A stretch of 64,000 nt of DNA from Marivivens donghaensis (GCF_011806565.1 NZ_JAATOP010000006.1:169574-233573); one strand, 5' to 3'; counted from the stretch's first letter, positions 26,633-35,667 are shown. Numbers and translations: made by a program. The notes: generated by a model not told the origin, from the letters alone.

Positions 26633-29095
26633 TCAGCGGCGTGGCACCAAGTGTGTCACGCCCGTTGCTGCTGCGCGCGCGAGTGTCGGGTCGAGCGACA
26701 TCGGGATGTATTCGCCCTGACGCCAGCGTTCGCCCTGGTCGTCGTAATAGCGGCTGAGCGGGTGGCCGGACTGGCCTGTCGAGACCACGAAGACCGAGCT
26801 ATCGGGGTCCGCGAAATCGTAGACGCCGCGGTAGGTGGCGGCCTCGACATTTTCGAACGGCAACGCGCCGATACCGCTGGTCAAACCACGCATCAGGGTG
26901 TTGTCGCCGCCCGATGTGGACTGCGTGATATTGGCGACCCATTTCAGGATCGGTGACTGGCCGAGCACGGGGTGAGTGTGGACTGCTTGGTGCGCGTCGC
27001 CCCAGCGGAGGGCTTCGACAGCAGTGCCTTGGTGTTCGGCGATCCAGATCAGCGCATCGTCGAGCGCCGCGCGGGCGATGTCGGTGCAGGTTTCGAGCGG
27101 CTCGGACTGGATGATGTCACACCACACACCTGCGCCGTCGACATCGCGGAAAACGCGCTCGATGAAGACGGGGTCGATGTGGGTGAAGCTGTCCGCCAGC
27201 GGGCCAAGGTTGTCGCGGATCAGGCGGTCTTGCAACTCGCGCATCCAAGCGGCGTAGATCAGCGGCTCGGGGAGGTGTTCGTTCATCTCGCCGTTCCAGT
27301 TGGCGAGGAGTTCGAGCGCCTGCTGGCGGCGGCGCTGCGGGGTGCCGTCGGGGGCGGGTTCGCCTGTGAACCACAGGTTCGCGCCGACGAGCGGAAGCAG
27401 CGTGCGGGCGGAGTAGCTGACGGTGTCGAGCTGCGCTTCGATAAAGCTTTCGCGGGTGTGGACGCCGCGCATACTCATGAGGCGTTCCCAGCGGTGGATA
27501 CGCTGGTTGTCGCCCCAATCGAAAGTCATGTTGCTCGGGTAGCTGCGATCCGTGGTGCGGTTGTTGGTGTTGCCAAGGATGCCTTCTTCGGGGTCGAGAA
27601 GGGAGTAGTTCCGGCTGTAGGATTGGAAGCCGTCCCAGCGGTTTTCGGGCTTATAGCCATAGCTGGGCATCCGGCCTTCGCTGTCGCTGCTGCGCGAACG
27701 GCTGGGCAATTTGCCGATGACCTTTAAACCGATGTTGTTGCGGTCGGCGATCATGAGGTTCAGCGCGGGCGCGATCTGCGGACGGGCGGCAGAGATGGCG
27801 CCTTCGACGCTGCGGGCGCGCATGATGCCGATGGCGGCCTCGAGCGTAGTGTCCTGATCCGACAGGCCCGTCCAGTTGGCCGAAAGGACGTGACCGGGCG
27901 TGCGGATGGTGTCGAGGTTGAACTGCTCGGGCGGCAGGATCGGGCCGTTTTCAGTCCAGAGCAGTTTCAGGGTGACGGCGGGCTGGTCCTCGATCACCAC
28001 GATGCTGTCGCGGGTTTCGAAGTTTTTCCAGCCGTCCGTGCCGCGATATTGTGCGGAGTTTTCGGGGTTCACTTCCTCCAGGTAAAGATCGAGGTCGTCC
28101 GCCGTGGACGCCGTAATCGCCCAGCCGATATCGGCGCTGCGGCCCGAAAGGACCGCCGGAATCCCGGGGATCGTGGCGCCGATGACGCCGCCGTTTTCCA
28201 GCTCCAGCCGCGCGAGATACCAGTTGGCTGGGGCGGTCAGGGTGGAGTGCAGATCGTTCGCCAGAAGCGTCGAGCCGGTGGTCGAACGCTCGGGGCCAGC
28301 GGCCCATGCGTTGGCAGAGCCGGCCTCACCCGCAGGGCGCACGGGGTAGAGCGGGTCGGGCTCGGTCGGAATGCCGGGCAGGCGGGACGGCATGTCCTGC
28401 ACCAGTTCGGTGAAACGCTTTGGATCGCCGCCGCTATTAGTGCTGTCCTCGGGCAGGATATCGCGGATGCGGTCCGGCTCGACCAGTTTGGAGACGTTGG
28501 CGCGGAGCACCTCGTCGTAAATCTGGCTGGACTGTTTAAGTGCAAAGACCTTCATCAGCGCGATGCTGTCGGCGGGCTGCCACGGGGCGACGGGCTGGTT
28601 GAAGAGCCACATCTCGGGCGCGCCGCGACCGCGGGCACCGTCGTTGACCTCGGCCAGCCATGCGTTGACGCCAGCGCTGTAGGCTTCGAGCAGAGTCAGC
28701 GTGTCCTCGTCCAGCGCATCGACGCTGGCGACCGACAGGTTGTAGATATCGAGGCGGCGCATCAACACGTCGGCGGGTAGGGTGCGGCGGCCAAAGACCT
28801 CGGACAGGCGGCCCTGCGCGGTGCGGCGTGCGACGATCATCTGCCAGAAGCGGTCTTGCGCGTGGACGAATCCGAGGGCGTAGAAGCTGTCCGCATCACT
28901 CGCGCCGAAGATGTGCGGCACGTCGGAGTTATCACGGACGATTTCTACCGGCGCGGAGATACCGGACACCGTAAATTCGCCGTCATATTCGGGCAGGGAC
29001 CGCGCGGCAAAATAGTAGGCCAGCACCGCCGTAAAGACCACCAGACCGAGAAGTGTCGAGGCCAACCAGAACATCCAGCGAAACAGCTTGATCAT
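26633..29095 (-). CDS. Penicillin acylase family (Ntn-hydrolase) amidase
   Basis: An 820-residue S45-family amidohydrolase; members cleave beta-lactam side chains, acyl-homoserine lactones or other amides after self-processing. An N-terminal hydrophobic segment (about 9-30) targets it to the periplasm. The alpha part has the family motifs VPHIFGASDADSFYALGFVHAQDRFWQM. The likely processing site is G259/S260 (EAGSANAWAAGPERS), which makes S260 the candidate nucleophile; the usual form is GSNxW, so one residue is inserted. LLANDLH and later NRTTDRSYPSN fit the beta subunit. ATG 29095 has TAGGAA upstream; the ORF extension to 29887 is spurious. Substrate unknown. Divergent from the dehydrogenase-like gene. 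Confidence 0.85.
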   Translation of the reverse strand: MIKLFRWMFWLASTLLGLVVFTAVLAYYFAARSLPEYDGEFTVSGISAPVEIVRDNSDVPHIFGASDADSFYALGFVHAQDRFWQMIVARRTAQGRLSEVFGRRTLPADVLMRRLDIYNLSVASVDALDEDTLTLLEAYSAGVNAWLAEVNDGARGRGAPEMWLFNQPVAPWQPADSIALMKVFALKQSSQIYDEVLRANVSKLVEPDRIRDILPEDSTNSGGDPKRFTELVQDMPSRLPGIPTEPDPLYPVRPAGEAGSANAWAAGPERSTTGSTLLANDLHSTLTAPANWYLARLELENGGVIGATIPGIPAVLSGRSADIGWAITASTADDLDLYLEEVNPENSAQYRGTDGWKNFETRDSIVVIEDQPAVTLKLLWTENGPILPPEQFNLDTIRTPGHVLSANWTGLSDQDTTLEAAIGIMRARSVEGAISAARPQIAPALNLMIADRNNIGLKVIGKLPSRSRSSDSEGRMPSYGYKPENRWDGFQSYSRNYSLLDPEEGILGNTNNRTTDRSYPSNMTFDWGDNQRIHRWERLMSMRGVHTRESFIEAQLDTVSYSARTLLPLVGANLWFTGEPAPDGTPQRRRQQALELLANWNGEMNEHLPEPLIYAAWMRELQDRLIRDNLGPLADSFTHIDPVFIERVFRDVDGAGVWCDIIQSEPLETCTDIARAALDDALIWIAEHQGTAVEALRWGDAHQAVHTHPVLGQSPILKWVANITQSTSGGDNTLMRGLTSGIGALPFENVEAATYRGVYDFADPDSSVFVVSTGQSGHPLSRYYDDQGERWRQGEYIPMSLDPTLARAAATGVTHLVPRR

Positions 29096-29194
29096 TCGAA
29101 TTCCTACCGCAGTGCTCGTGTCTTTACGCCAGAGCGCGCGGGCTCTAGGTTTCCCATAAACCCGATATGTGGCAATTGGCGAAAGGGCAAGCAC

Positions 29195-30067
29195 ATGGCA
29201 AAAATCGCGTTCCTCGGACTGGGGGTTATGGGCTACCCCATGGCAGGTCACCTTGCGGCGAAGGGCCACGATGTGACGGTCTACAATCGCACGACATCCA
29301 AAGCCGAAGAGTGGGTCAAACAGCACGGCGGCAATTTCGGCAAGACGCCAGCCGAGGCCGTGGCCGGTGCCGAATTTGTTATGTCCTGCGTCGGTAACGA
29401 TGACGATCTGCGCAGCGTGTGTACGGGCGAGGACGGCGCTTTTGCAGGCATGGAGAGCGGCACGGTCTTCGTCGACCATACCACGGTGTCGGCGGCTGTG
29501 ACGCGCGAGCTCTACGCCGTCGCCGCCCAAAAGGACATCGCGTTCGTCGATGCGCCGATTTCGGGCGGTCAGGCGGGCGCCGAGAATGGCGTGCTGTCCG
29601 TGATGTGCGGCGGCGACAAAGAGGCGTTCGACCGTGCCGAGCCGGTGATCGACGCCTACGCGAAAATCTGCCGCCTCTTGGGTGAATGCGGCGCGGGTCA
29701 GCTGACGAAGATGTGCAACCAGATCGCCATCGCGGGTCTGGTGCAGGGTCTGGCCGAGTCGTTGCACTTCGCCCAGAAGGCGGGCCTTGACGGTGAGGCG
29801 GTGGTCGAGGTCATCAGCCAAGGCGCTGCGGGCAGCTGGCAAATGATGAACCGTCACAAGACCATGCTGGACGATCACTACGACCACGGGTTCGCGGTCG
29901 ATTGGATGCGCAAGGATCTGGGGATCTGCCTGAAGACAGCGGACGAGAACGGCGCGAGCCTGCCTGTGACGGCGCTGGTCGATCAGTTCTACAAGGATGT
30001 GCAGAAGCTCGGCGGCAAGCGGTGGGATACGTCGTCGCTGCTCAAGCGCTTGCAGGAGATGGGGTAA
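29195..30067 (+). CDS. NAD(P)-dependent oxidoreductase of the 3-hydroxyisobutyrate dehydrogenase family
   Basis: A 290-residue beta-hydroxyacid dehydrogenase. The Rossmann motif is GLGVMGYPMAGHLA (about 7-20), the substrate-binding motif is DAPISGGQAGAENG (about 118-131), and the catalytic Lys region is GAGQLTKMCNQ. Relatives oxidise 3-hydroxyisobutyrate, tartronate semialdehyde or sulfolactaldehyde-type compounds; substrate cannot be fixed here. GAAAGGG precedes ATG 29195, and the ORF extension from 28856 is antisense to the acylase gene and spurious. Convergent with fpr. Confidence 0.9.
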   Translation: MAKIAFLGLGVMGYPMAGHLAAKGHDVTVYNRTTSKAEEWVKQHGGNFGKTPAEAVAGAEFVMSCVGNDDDLRSVCTGEDGAFAGMESGTVFVDHTTVSAAVTRELYAVAAQKDIAFVDAPISGGQAGAENGVLSVMCGGDKEAFDRAEPVIDAYAKICRLLGECGAGQLTKMCNQIAIAGLVQGLAESLHFAQKAGLDGEAVVEVISQGAAGSWQMMNRHKTMLDDHYDHGFAVDWMRKDLGICLKTADENGASLPVTALVDQFYKDVQKLGGKRWDTSSLLKRLQEMG

Positions 30068-30071
30068 GGCG

Positions 30072-30136
30072 GGAGGGGCTTTGCCCCTCTTGGCCGTGCG
30101 GCCAATTCACCCCAGGATATTTGAAGCACAAAGGCA
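30072..30136. repeat. Two-hairpin intergenic repeat, copy C
   Basis: GGGGCTTTGCCCC at 30075-30087, second hairpin TTGGCC-GTGC-GGCCAA, then CACCCCAGGATATTT and GCACAAAGGCA. The second hairpin has different bases from copies A, B and D but still pairs perfectly. It leads straight into the terminator at 30130. Confidence 0.8.
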
Positions 30137-30160
30137 GGGGGCGTTGGCTCCCTGCCTTTA
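30130..30160. terminator. Terminator between the dehydrogenase-like gene and fpr
   Basis: AAAGGCAGGG at 30130-30139 pairs perfectly with CCCTGCCTTT at 30150-30159 around a 10-base loop. A/T tracts flank both sides, so it can serve both convergent genes. Its left arm is the conserved end of repeat copy C. Confidence 0.8.
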
Positions 30161-30166
30161 TCGTTC

Positions 30167-31018
30167 TTAGTCGAGGAATGCTTTTTCGACGACGTACTGT
30201 GCGGGCTTGGAGTTCGCGCCTTCCTCGAGGCCGTAGCCTTCGAGCATTTCCTTGATTTCAAGGTTAAAGGCGAGGTTGCCGCAGACCATTGCGCGGTCGG
30301 TTTCGGGGTTGATTTGCGGCACACCGAGATCGGTGAACGCTTCGCCCGAACGCATCAGGTCGGTGATGCGGCCCATTTTCGGGCTCTCTTCGCGGGTGGT
30401 GGTCGGGTAGTACTTGATCTTCTTCCAGAAGCCTTCGCCGATGACGTCGTTCAGCAGCTCGTCGGTTTTCAGGCTTTCGATCAGGTCGCGGCCGTAGGTC
30501 AGTTCGCCCACTTCGCGGCAGGTGTGGGTGATGATGACTTCGTCGTAGTCCTCGTAGGTCTGCGGTTCGCGCAGCAGCGAGGCGAAGGGCGCAAAGCCGG
30601 TGCCGGTGGCGAAGAACCACAGGCGCTTGCCGGGGATCAGCGCGTCATGGACGAGCGTGCCGACGGGCTTGGGGCGCATGATGATCTCGTCGCCGGGCTG
30701 GATGTGCTGGAGCTTCGAGGTCAGCGGGCCGTCCTGCACTTTGATAGAATAGAACTCCAGCTCCTCGTCCCACGACGGGGAGGCGATGGAGTAGGCGCGC
30801 AGCAGCGGCTTGACCTTGCCGGTCTTTTCATCGGGATCGCCCATCAGGCCGATCATGACGAATTCGCCCGAGCGGAAACGCATGGTTTCGGGGCGGGTGC
30901 AGCGGAACGAGAACAGGCGGTCGGTATAGTGTTTGACCTCTGTCACGGTCTGCGCGTCGGGCAGGTGCGGTTTAACGGGGGCTTCTTTCACGAGTGTCTG
31001 TTCGGTCATGTGTGTCAT
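30167..31018 (-). CDS. fpr: Ferredoxin--NADP+ reductase
   Basis: A 283-residue FAD enzyme exchanging electrons between NADPH and ferredoxin or flavodoxin. The FAD-binding motif is RAYSIASPSW (about 74-83), the NADP-binding part has FATGTGFAPFASLL, and the C-terminus ends YVVEKAFLD, typical of bacterial subclass I reductases. Met1 (31018) and Met4 (31009) are both possible starts; neither has a clear ribosome site. It follows the sulfur operon in the same direction after 61 bases and probably supplies electrons, through ferredoxin, to the CysI sulfite reductase. Confidence 0.93.
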   Translation of the reverse strand: MTHMTEQTLVKEAPVKPHLPDAQTVTEVKHYTDRLFSFRCTRPETMRFRSGEFVMIGLMGDPDEKTGKVKPLLRAYSIASPSWDEELEFYSIKVQDGPLTSKLQHIQPGDEIIMRPKPVGTLVHDALIPGKRLWFFATGTGFAPFASLLREPQTYEDYDEVIITHTCREVGELTYGRDLIESLKTDELLNDVIGEGFWKKIKYYPTTTREESPKMGRITDLMRSGEAFTDLGVPQINPETDRAMVCGNLAFNLEIKEMLEGYGLEEGANSKPAQYVVEKAFLD

Positions 31019-31079
31019 TCGGGCTATTTAGCGCCCGACCCATCTGTAATCTTTGATCTGTGTCAGGGGAAGAGGACGT

Positions 31080-31481
31080 TCAGCCGCGGACGCGGGCCTG
31101 ATAGTCGTTCTGTTCCCAGTTCGCGCGGGTGAGCCAGTTGGCTTCGGGCTGGCGGGCTGCAAGGTCGTCGCTGATCTCAACTTCGTCGAAACCCGAGCGG
31201 CGCGCCATTGCGTATTGTTCGCAGATGACGTGTCCCTGAGCGCGCAGACGGCCCTGATAGCCCAGACGGCGCAGTTGCGCAGCGAGCGTGAAGCCGCGGC
31301 CATCGGCGAACGACGGGAAGGCAATCGCCACGCCGTTTGCGTCCAGCGCCTTGGGCAGGTCCGCCGGATTGGTGTCCGACGGGATCAGGATCGCGTCACC
31401 CGGTTGTGCCTCGGCCAGCGGGACGAAGGCAGCGGTGAAATCATCGGCAACAAAGCCGGTATCTTGTACGAGTACGGTCAT
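31080..31481 (-). CDS. DUF934 family protein
   Basis: A 133-residue protein of the DUF934 family, found almost exclusively in assimilatory sulfate-reduction operons of proteobacteria. The family pattern is seen as PSFADGRGFTLAAQLRRLGYQGRLRAQGHVICEQYAMARRSGFDEV, given here from about residues 56 to 101. It is cytoplasmic, with no cofactor motif. ATG 31481 has GGAG upstream, and the ORF extension to 31874 is antisense shadow. It starts 10 bases after cysH. Molecular role not established. Confidence 0.88.
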   Translation of the reverse strand: MTVLVQDTGFVADDFTAAFVPLAEAQPGDAILIPSDTNPADLPKALDANGVAIAFPSFADGRGFTLAAQLRRLGYQGRLRAQGHVICEQYAMARRSGFDEVEISDDLAARQPEANWLTRANWEQNDYQARVRG

Positions 31482-31491
31482 CTTTGTCTCC

Positions 31492-32226
31492 TTACGCCGC
31501 TTGTCCGTTGCGGACAACTTTGCCGTCCACGATGTGAATGCCGCATTCTTCCTTTTGCGTATTCCGCCAGCGGCCAGCGCGGGGGTCTTCGCCTTCGGCA
31601 ACGGGCGTGGTGCACGGTGCGCAGCCGATCGACGGGTAGCCCTTGGCCACCAGCGGGTGACGGGGCAGCCGGTTTTCGGCCATGTAGTCCTGAAGGTCAC
31701 TACTGTTCCAGTGCGCCAGCGGGTTGATCTTGATGCGGATGTCGTCTTCGTTTTCGAAGAAGTCAAGCGCAGCGCGGGTGCCCGACTGGTAACGCTTCCG
31801 TCCGGTGATCCACGCGTCGTAGTGCGACAGCGCGTTCTGGAGCGGGATCGTCTTGCGCAGGGCGCAGCAGGCATCGGTGTTGAACTGGTGCAGGGTGCCG
31901 TCGGGGTCTTCGAGTTTCTTCGCTTCTTCCGACGCGCGGATGATGTGCACGTTGCTCAGGTGGAGGCGCTCGGTCAGTTCCTGCTGGTAGGCCAGCGTTT
32001 CGGCAAACAGCATCTCTGTGTCGATGAAGACGACCGGCGTGGTACGGTCGATCACCGACACGAGGTGCAGCAGCACGACGGACTCTGCCCCGAAGGACGA
32101 CACGAGGGCGGTTTTGCCGACCTCCGCGTCCTTCAGCGCGTGCTCCAAGACCGCGGTCGCGCCGTGGTGCTTGTAGCGGGCGTTCAGCGCCTCGACCCGT
32201 TTTTGAACCGGATCACTCAGCGGCAT
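31492..32226 (-). CDS. cysH: Phosphoadenylyl/adenylyl-sulfate reductase, iron-sulfur type
   Basis: A 244-residue enzyme that reduces activated sulfate to sulfite with thioredoxin. The iron-sulfur ligand pattern of APS reductases is present: Cys120-Cys121 (DACCALRK) and Cys202-Cys205 (GCAPC), with the catalytic Cys228 in ECGIH. It therefore probably prefers APS over PAPS. The PPi-binding region SSFGAESVVLLH (about 43-54) is conserved. ATG 32226 overlaps the cysI 3' end by 14 bases; the extension to 32292 is inside cysI and is not used. Confidence 0.94.
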   Translation of the reverse strand: MPLSDPVQKRVEALNARYKHHGATAVLEHALKDAEVGKTALVSSFGAESVVLLHLVSVIDRTTPVVFIDTEMLFAETLAYQQELTERLHLSNVHIIRASEEAKKLEDPDGTLHQFNTDACCALRKTIPLQNALSHYDAWITGRKRYQSGTRAALDFFENEDDIRIKINPLAHWNSSDLQDYMAENRLPRHPLVAKGYPSIGCAPCTTPVAEGEDPRAGRWRNTQKEECGIHIVDGKVVRNGQAA

Positions 32227-33883
32227 GGGCGGTGGCCTCCTCGTAGAGAGCAGCCTTGAACGGCGCCATTCCCAGACGGTTGTAGGCTTCAAGGAAGGTC
32301 TCTGCCGGCGACTGGCGCAGGTCGAGGTAGGCCATCACGATGCGTTCGATCGCGGGGGTGATTTCCTCGTACGAGAAACCCGGACCGGTCTTGGTGCCGA
32401 TGACGGTGGTGTCGGTGCCGTCGCCGCCGAGGGTGATCTGGTAGTTCTCGACGCCAGCGCGGTCGAGGCCCAGAATACCGATGTGGCCGACGTGGTGGTG
32501 ACCACATGCGTTGATGCAGCCCGAGATCTTGATCTTGAGCGGGCCGACTTCGTGCTCCAGCTTCAGCTCGTCGAAACGCTCGGCGATTTCCTGAGCGATC
32601 GGGATCGAGCGGGCGGTGGCCAGCGCGCAATAGTCCATGCCCGGGCACGCGATGATGTCCGAGATCAGACCGATGTTCGCGGTTGCCAGATCAACGGCCT
32701 TCAGCGCGTCATAGATCGCGGGCAGGTGCGCGCGGTGGACGTGCGGCAGGATCACGTTCTGCTCGTGGCTGATGCGCAGCTCGTCGTGAGCGTACTTTTC
32801 AGCCAGATCGGCCAGAACGCGCATCTGCTCGGCGCTTGCATCACCCGGCGTTTCGCCGTGCTTTTTTAGCGAAACGGTGAGGATCGCGTAGTTGTCGTTT
32901 TTGTGCGCGGTCAGGTTGGTGTCGGCCCACGAACGGAACACGGGGTCGGTCGCCAGACGGGCTTTGAACACGTCGTATGGCGCGTTGCCGTAAGCCGGCG
33001 GCGTAAAGTGTCCCCAGATCTGCGCCAGCAGTTCCTGATCGACGCCCGAGAAGGTCGGACGGATCGCAGCGAAGCGTTCCTCGACCAGACGCGAGATTTC
33101 TTCGAGACCGTTTTCGTGGACGGTGATCTTGATACGCGCCTTGTACTTGTTGTCGCGGCGGCCCAGCAGGTTCCAGACCGAAACAACGGCTTCGGTGTAG
33201 GGCAGCAGGTCCTCGCGCGGCAGGAAGTCCTTGATGACTTTGCCAACCATCGGAGTACGGCCAAGACCGCCACCGACGATGACTTGATAGCCGACCTCTC
33301 CCGCGTCATTCTTGACGATGCGGATGCCAATGTCGTGGGCCTTGGTCACGGCGCGGTCATGCTTTGCGCCCGAAACGGCGATCTTGAACTTACGCGGCAG
33401 GAACTGGAATTCGGGGTGGTCGGTGGACCACTGACGCAGCAGTTCCGCGGTCGGGCGCGGGTCTTCGATTTCGTCCGCAGCGGCACCGGCAAAGTGGTCG
33501 GCGGTCACGTTACGGATGGTGTTACCCGAGGTTTGCAGCGCGTGCATTTCAACGTCCGCAAGGTCCGACAGGATCTGCGGTACGTCCTTCAGAACCGGCC
33601 AGTTGTACTGGATGTTCTGACGGGTGGTGAAGTGGCCGTAGCCCTTGTCATAGGTGTCCGCGATATGCGCGAGCTGGCGCATCTGCGCGCCATTCAGCGT
33701 GCCGTAGGGGATCGCAACGCGCAGCATGTAAGCGTGCAGCTGGAGGTACAGGCCGTTCATCAGGCGCAGCGGGCGGAATTCGTCCTCGGTCAGAACACCG
33801 TCGATACGGCGCTGGACCTGATCGCCGAACTGGGCGACGCGGGTGCGGACAAAGGCTTCGTCAAAGTCGTTGTACTTATACAT
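32213..33883 (-). CDS. cysI: Ferredoxin-dependent sulfite reductase (nitrite/sulfite reductase haemoprotein)
   Basis: A 556-residue siroheme and 4Fe-4S enzyme reducing sulfite to sulfide. The cluster/siroheme cysteines are in CPGMDYC and CINAC (CX5C and CX3C). Two half-repeats each have a ferrodoxin-like N-terminal region. The siroheme-binding arginine-rich segment near TSGNTIRNVTAD is conserved. No CysJ flavoprotein subunit is nearby, so electrons probably come from ferredoxin, reduced by Fpr at the operon end. Its ATG overlaps the DUF2849 stop by one base (TAATG) and its end overlaps cysH by 14 bases. Confidence 0.95.
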   Translation of the reverse strand: MYKYNDFDEAFVRTRVAQFGDQVQRRIDGVLTEDEFRPLRLMNGLYLQLHAYMLRVAIPYGTLNGAQMRQLAHIADTYDKGYGHFTTRQNIQYNWPVLKDVPQILSDLADVEMHALQTSGNTIRNVTADHFAGAAADEIEDPRPTAELLRQWSTDHPEFQFLPRKFKIAVSGAKHDRAVTKAHDIGIRIVKNDAGEVGYQVIVGGGLGRTPMVGKVIKDFLPREDLLPYTEAVVSVWNLLGRRDNKYKARIKITVHENGLEEISRLVEERFAAIRPTFSGVDQELLAQIWGHFTPPAYGNAPYDVFKARLATDPVFRSWADTNLTAHKNDNYAILTVSLKKHGETPGDASAEQMRVLADLAEKYAHDELRISHEQNVILPHVHRAHLPAIYDALKAVDLATANIGLISDIIACPGMDYCALATARSIPIAQEIAERFDELKLEHEVGPLKIKISGCINACGHHHVGHIGILGLDRAGVENYQITLGGDGTDTTVIGTKTGPGFSYEEITPAIERIVMAYLDLRQSPAETFLEAYNRLGMAPFKAALYEEATAHAAE

Positions 33884-34185
33884 TAGCTCAGCTCCACTTG
33901 CTTGCCGTGGGCGTAGTTCGACGGACCTTTGGTCCGGAAATCTTCACGGAAATGGGTCGGCTCGGGGCCGTTTTCACCTGCGACGGCATCGGCAAGGTAG
34001 GGGCCGACGACAACGTCCTGCTGGGATGCGGCGAACAGCAGACGGATATCTGCGTGGGCCTCGTCCTCGATCAGCTCGGCCTCGCACATATCGCGGGTCC
34101 AGCGGTCGTCGGCGGTCAGCCAGATTGCGTCACCTTCCAGCAGGTGATTTGCGGTGACAACTTTCGGTGTGAACCGGCGGCTCAT
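33883..34185 (-). CDS. DUF2849 domain protein
   Basis: A 100-residue protein of the DUF2849 family, which sits between cysG and cysI in many Rhodobacterales and related alphaproteobacteria. MSRRFTPKVVTANHLLEGDAIWLT is the family start. It has no cofactor motif or signal. AAGGAGG within the end of cysG precedes the ATG. It overlaps cysG by four bases and cysI by one, so it is made together with sulfite reductase. Possibly an assembly or accessory factor; function unknown. Confidence 0.88.
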   Translation of the reverse strand: MSRRFTPKVVTANHLLEGDAIWLTADDRWTRDMCEAELIEDEAHADIRLLFAASQQDVVVGPYLADAVAGENGPEPTHFREDFRTKGPSNYAHGKQVELS

Positions 34186-35579
34186 TGCGATGCCTCCTTA
34201 CGGGAAATGGATTGGATAGCCTTGGCCGCGTGGCGCGGGGCAAGGCCGTAGAAAGTGATGGCCGGACCTTTGAGGTCCGCGGTGGTCATGGTCGGTTCCA
34301 ACTCGCCCAGCGTGGTCGCGATGACGCGGCTGTCTGCGCGGCTGGCATTTTCGATGATCGTCACGGGCGTTTCAGGCGATGCGCCGTGCATCAGCAGGCG
34401 GCCCTGAACAAAACGCGCAGCGCGCTTGCCCATGTAGATCGCGGCGACTTCGCCGTCGCGGGCGAGGGTGCGCCAGTCGTGATCGCAGAAGCCCTTCATG
34501 TCGTGACCGGTGAGCAAACGCACCGAGGCGTTACGCTCGCGCTTGGTCAGGCTCTGGCCGATCTGGGCAACAGCCGCAGAGGCAGCCGTGATACCCGGAA
34601 CGATGGCATAGGCGATGCCCGCAGCTTCGATCGCTTCGATTTCTTCGTCGAGGCGGCCGAACACGGTCGGATCACCGGCTTTCAGGCGCACAACGTGATG
34701 GCCGTCCAGCGCGTGCTCGACGATCATGGCGTTGATGTCGTCCTGCGCGGTCGAGGCACCGAAGCCTTCTTTGCCAGCGTTGATCATGATCGCTTCGCGG
34801 CGGGCCAGTTCGAGGATCTCGGGCGCAACAAGGCGGTCGTAAATCACGACGTCAGCCTTATCGAGCGCCTTGCGGGCCTTCAGCGTCAGCAGTTCGGGAT
34901 CACCCGGACCGGCACCGACCAGATCGACGCGGCCGGCTTCCTCGCCGGACATGATGTGCTTGTCGAGGAGCGCGCCGAGCGTGTCGTTCACAGCGTCCTC
35001 GCCGCGAGCCGCCACATGCGGGCCCTCGTTGAAATAGTAGTCCGCCCAGAAATCGCGGCGCTTGCGGCCCATCGGCAGGGCGTCGGCAGCGTGGCGGAAC
35101 GCTTTGCCAAGACGCGCCAGCATACCGAGGTTCGACGGCAGACGCTCCTCAAGGTCGGCCTTGATCGCGCGGGCCAGAACAGGCGCAGCGCCTTCGGTGC
35201 CGATGGCAACAGTGACAGGATCACGGTCCACGATGGCAGGGGTGATGAAGTCCGACAGCGCGAGGTTGTCGACCACATTCGCCAGAACGCCGTCGTCATG
35301 GGCAATGGCAACGATGCGCGCATCGATCAGCTCGTCCTCGGTCGCGGCATAGACACGACGGGCACCGCGTGCGTCGCCATAGTCGAACTCGCGGTTCACC
35401 AGCTTGATCTTGCCCTCGGCATCCAGACGGACCAGATCGGCGTGCGGCTCGGTGGCATAGACCACGATGCGGGCTTCGGTCTTGGTCAGCAGGCGGAGTT
35501 TGGCAAGCGCAGCCTCACCGCCGCCTACGAGGACGATGGTCTGGTCTTTGACAGACAGAAAGATCGGAAAGTGCTGCAT
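34182..35579 (-). CDS. cysG: Siroheme synthase (fused dehydrogenase/ferrochelatase and uroporphyrinogen methyltransferase)
   Basis: A 465-residue multifunctional enzyme making siroheme from uroporphyrinogen III. The N-terminal part (about 1-210) is the precorrin-2 dehydrogenase/ferrochelatase, with NAD motif VLVGGGEAALAKL and the later FITPAIVDRDPVTVAIGTEG. The C-terminal part (about 215-460) is the SAM methyltransferase, with VGAGPGDPELLTLKA, VVRLKAGDPTVFGR and GITAASAAVAQ. Siroheme is the cofactor of the CysI encoded two genes downstream. ATG 35579 has CGGAG upstream. First gene of the operon, divergent from an Lrp-type regulator. Confidence 0.96.
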   Translation of the reverse strand: MQHFPIFLSVKDQTIVLVGGGEAALAKLRLLTKTEARIVVYATEPHADLVRLDAEGKIKLVNREFDYGDARGARRVYAATEDELIDARIVAIAHDDGVLANVVDNLALSDFITPAIVDRDPVTVAIGTEGAAPVLARAIKADLEERLPSNLGMLARLGKAFRHAADALPMGRKRRDFWADYYFNEGPHVAARGEDAVNDTLGALLDKHIMSGEEAGRVDLVGAGPGDPELLTLKARKALDKADVVIYDRLVAPEILELARREAIMINAGKEGFGASTAQDDINAMIVEHALDGHHVVRLKAGDPTVFGRLDEEIEAIEAAGIAYAIVPGITAASAAVAQIGQSLTKRERNASVRLLTGHDMKGFCDHDWRTLARDGEVAAIYMGKRAARFVQGRLLMHGASPETPVTIIENASRADSRVIATTLGELEPTMTTADLKGPAITFYGLAPRHAAKAIQSISRKEASQ

Positions 35580-35626
35580 ATCTGTGGCTCCGTTTCTGTG
35601 ACTTTATATAGGACATACGTACCGTT

Positions 35627-35648
35627 TTTGCCTATTGCGTGCGGCAAA
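35627..35648. promoter_or_regulatory. Inverted repeat in the cysG / Lrp-regulator promoter region
   Basis: TTTGCC at 35627-35632 and GGCAAA at 35643-35648 form a palindrome with a 10-base spacer, a size suited to a dimeric regulator. It lies in the 135-base region shared by the divergent cysG operon and the Lrp-type gene. Candidate operator; unproven. Confidence 0.35.
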
Positions 35649-35667
35649 TAAGGAATTATGTTCTTGC

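Noticed and set aside
29096..29887. N-terminal extension of the acylase open frame
   Set aside because: It is antisense to the 3-hydroxyisobutyrate-dehydrogenase-like gene. A signal-anchor and a ribosome site support the start at 29095.
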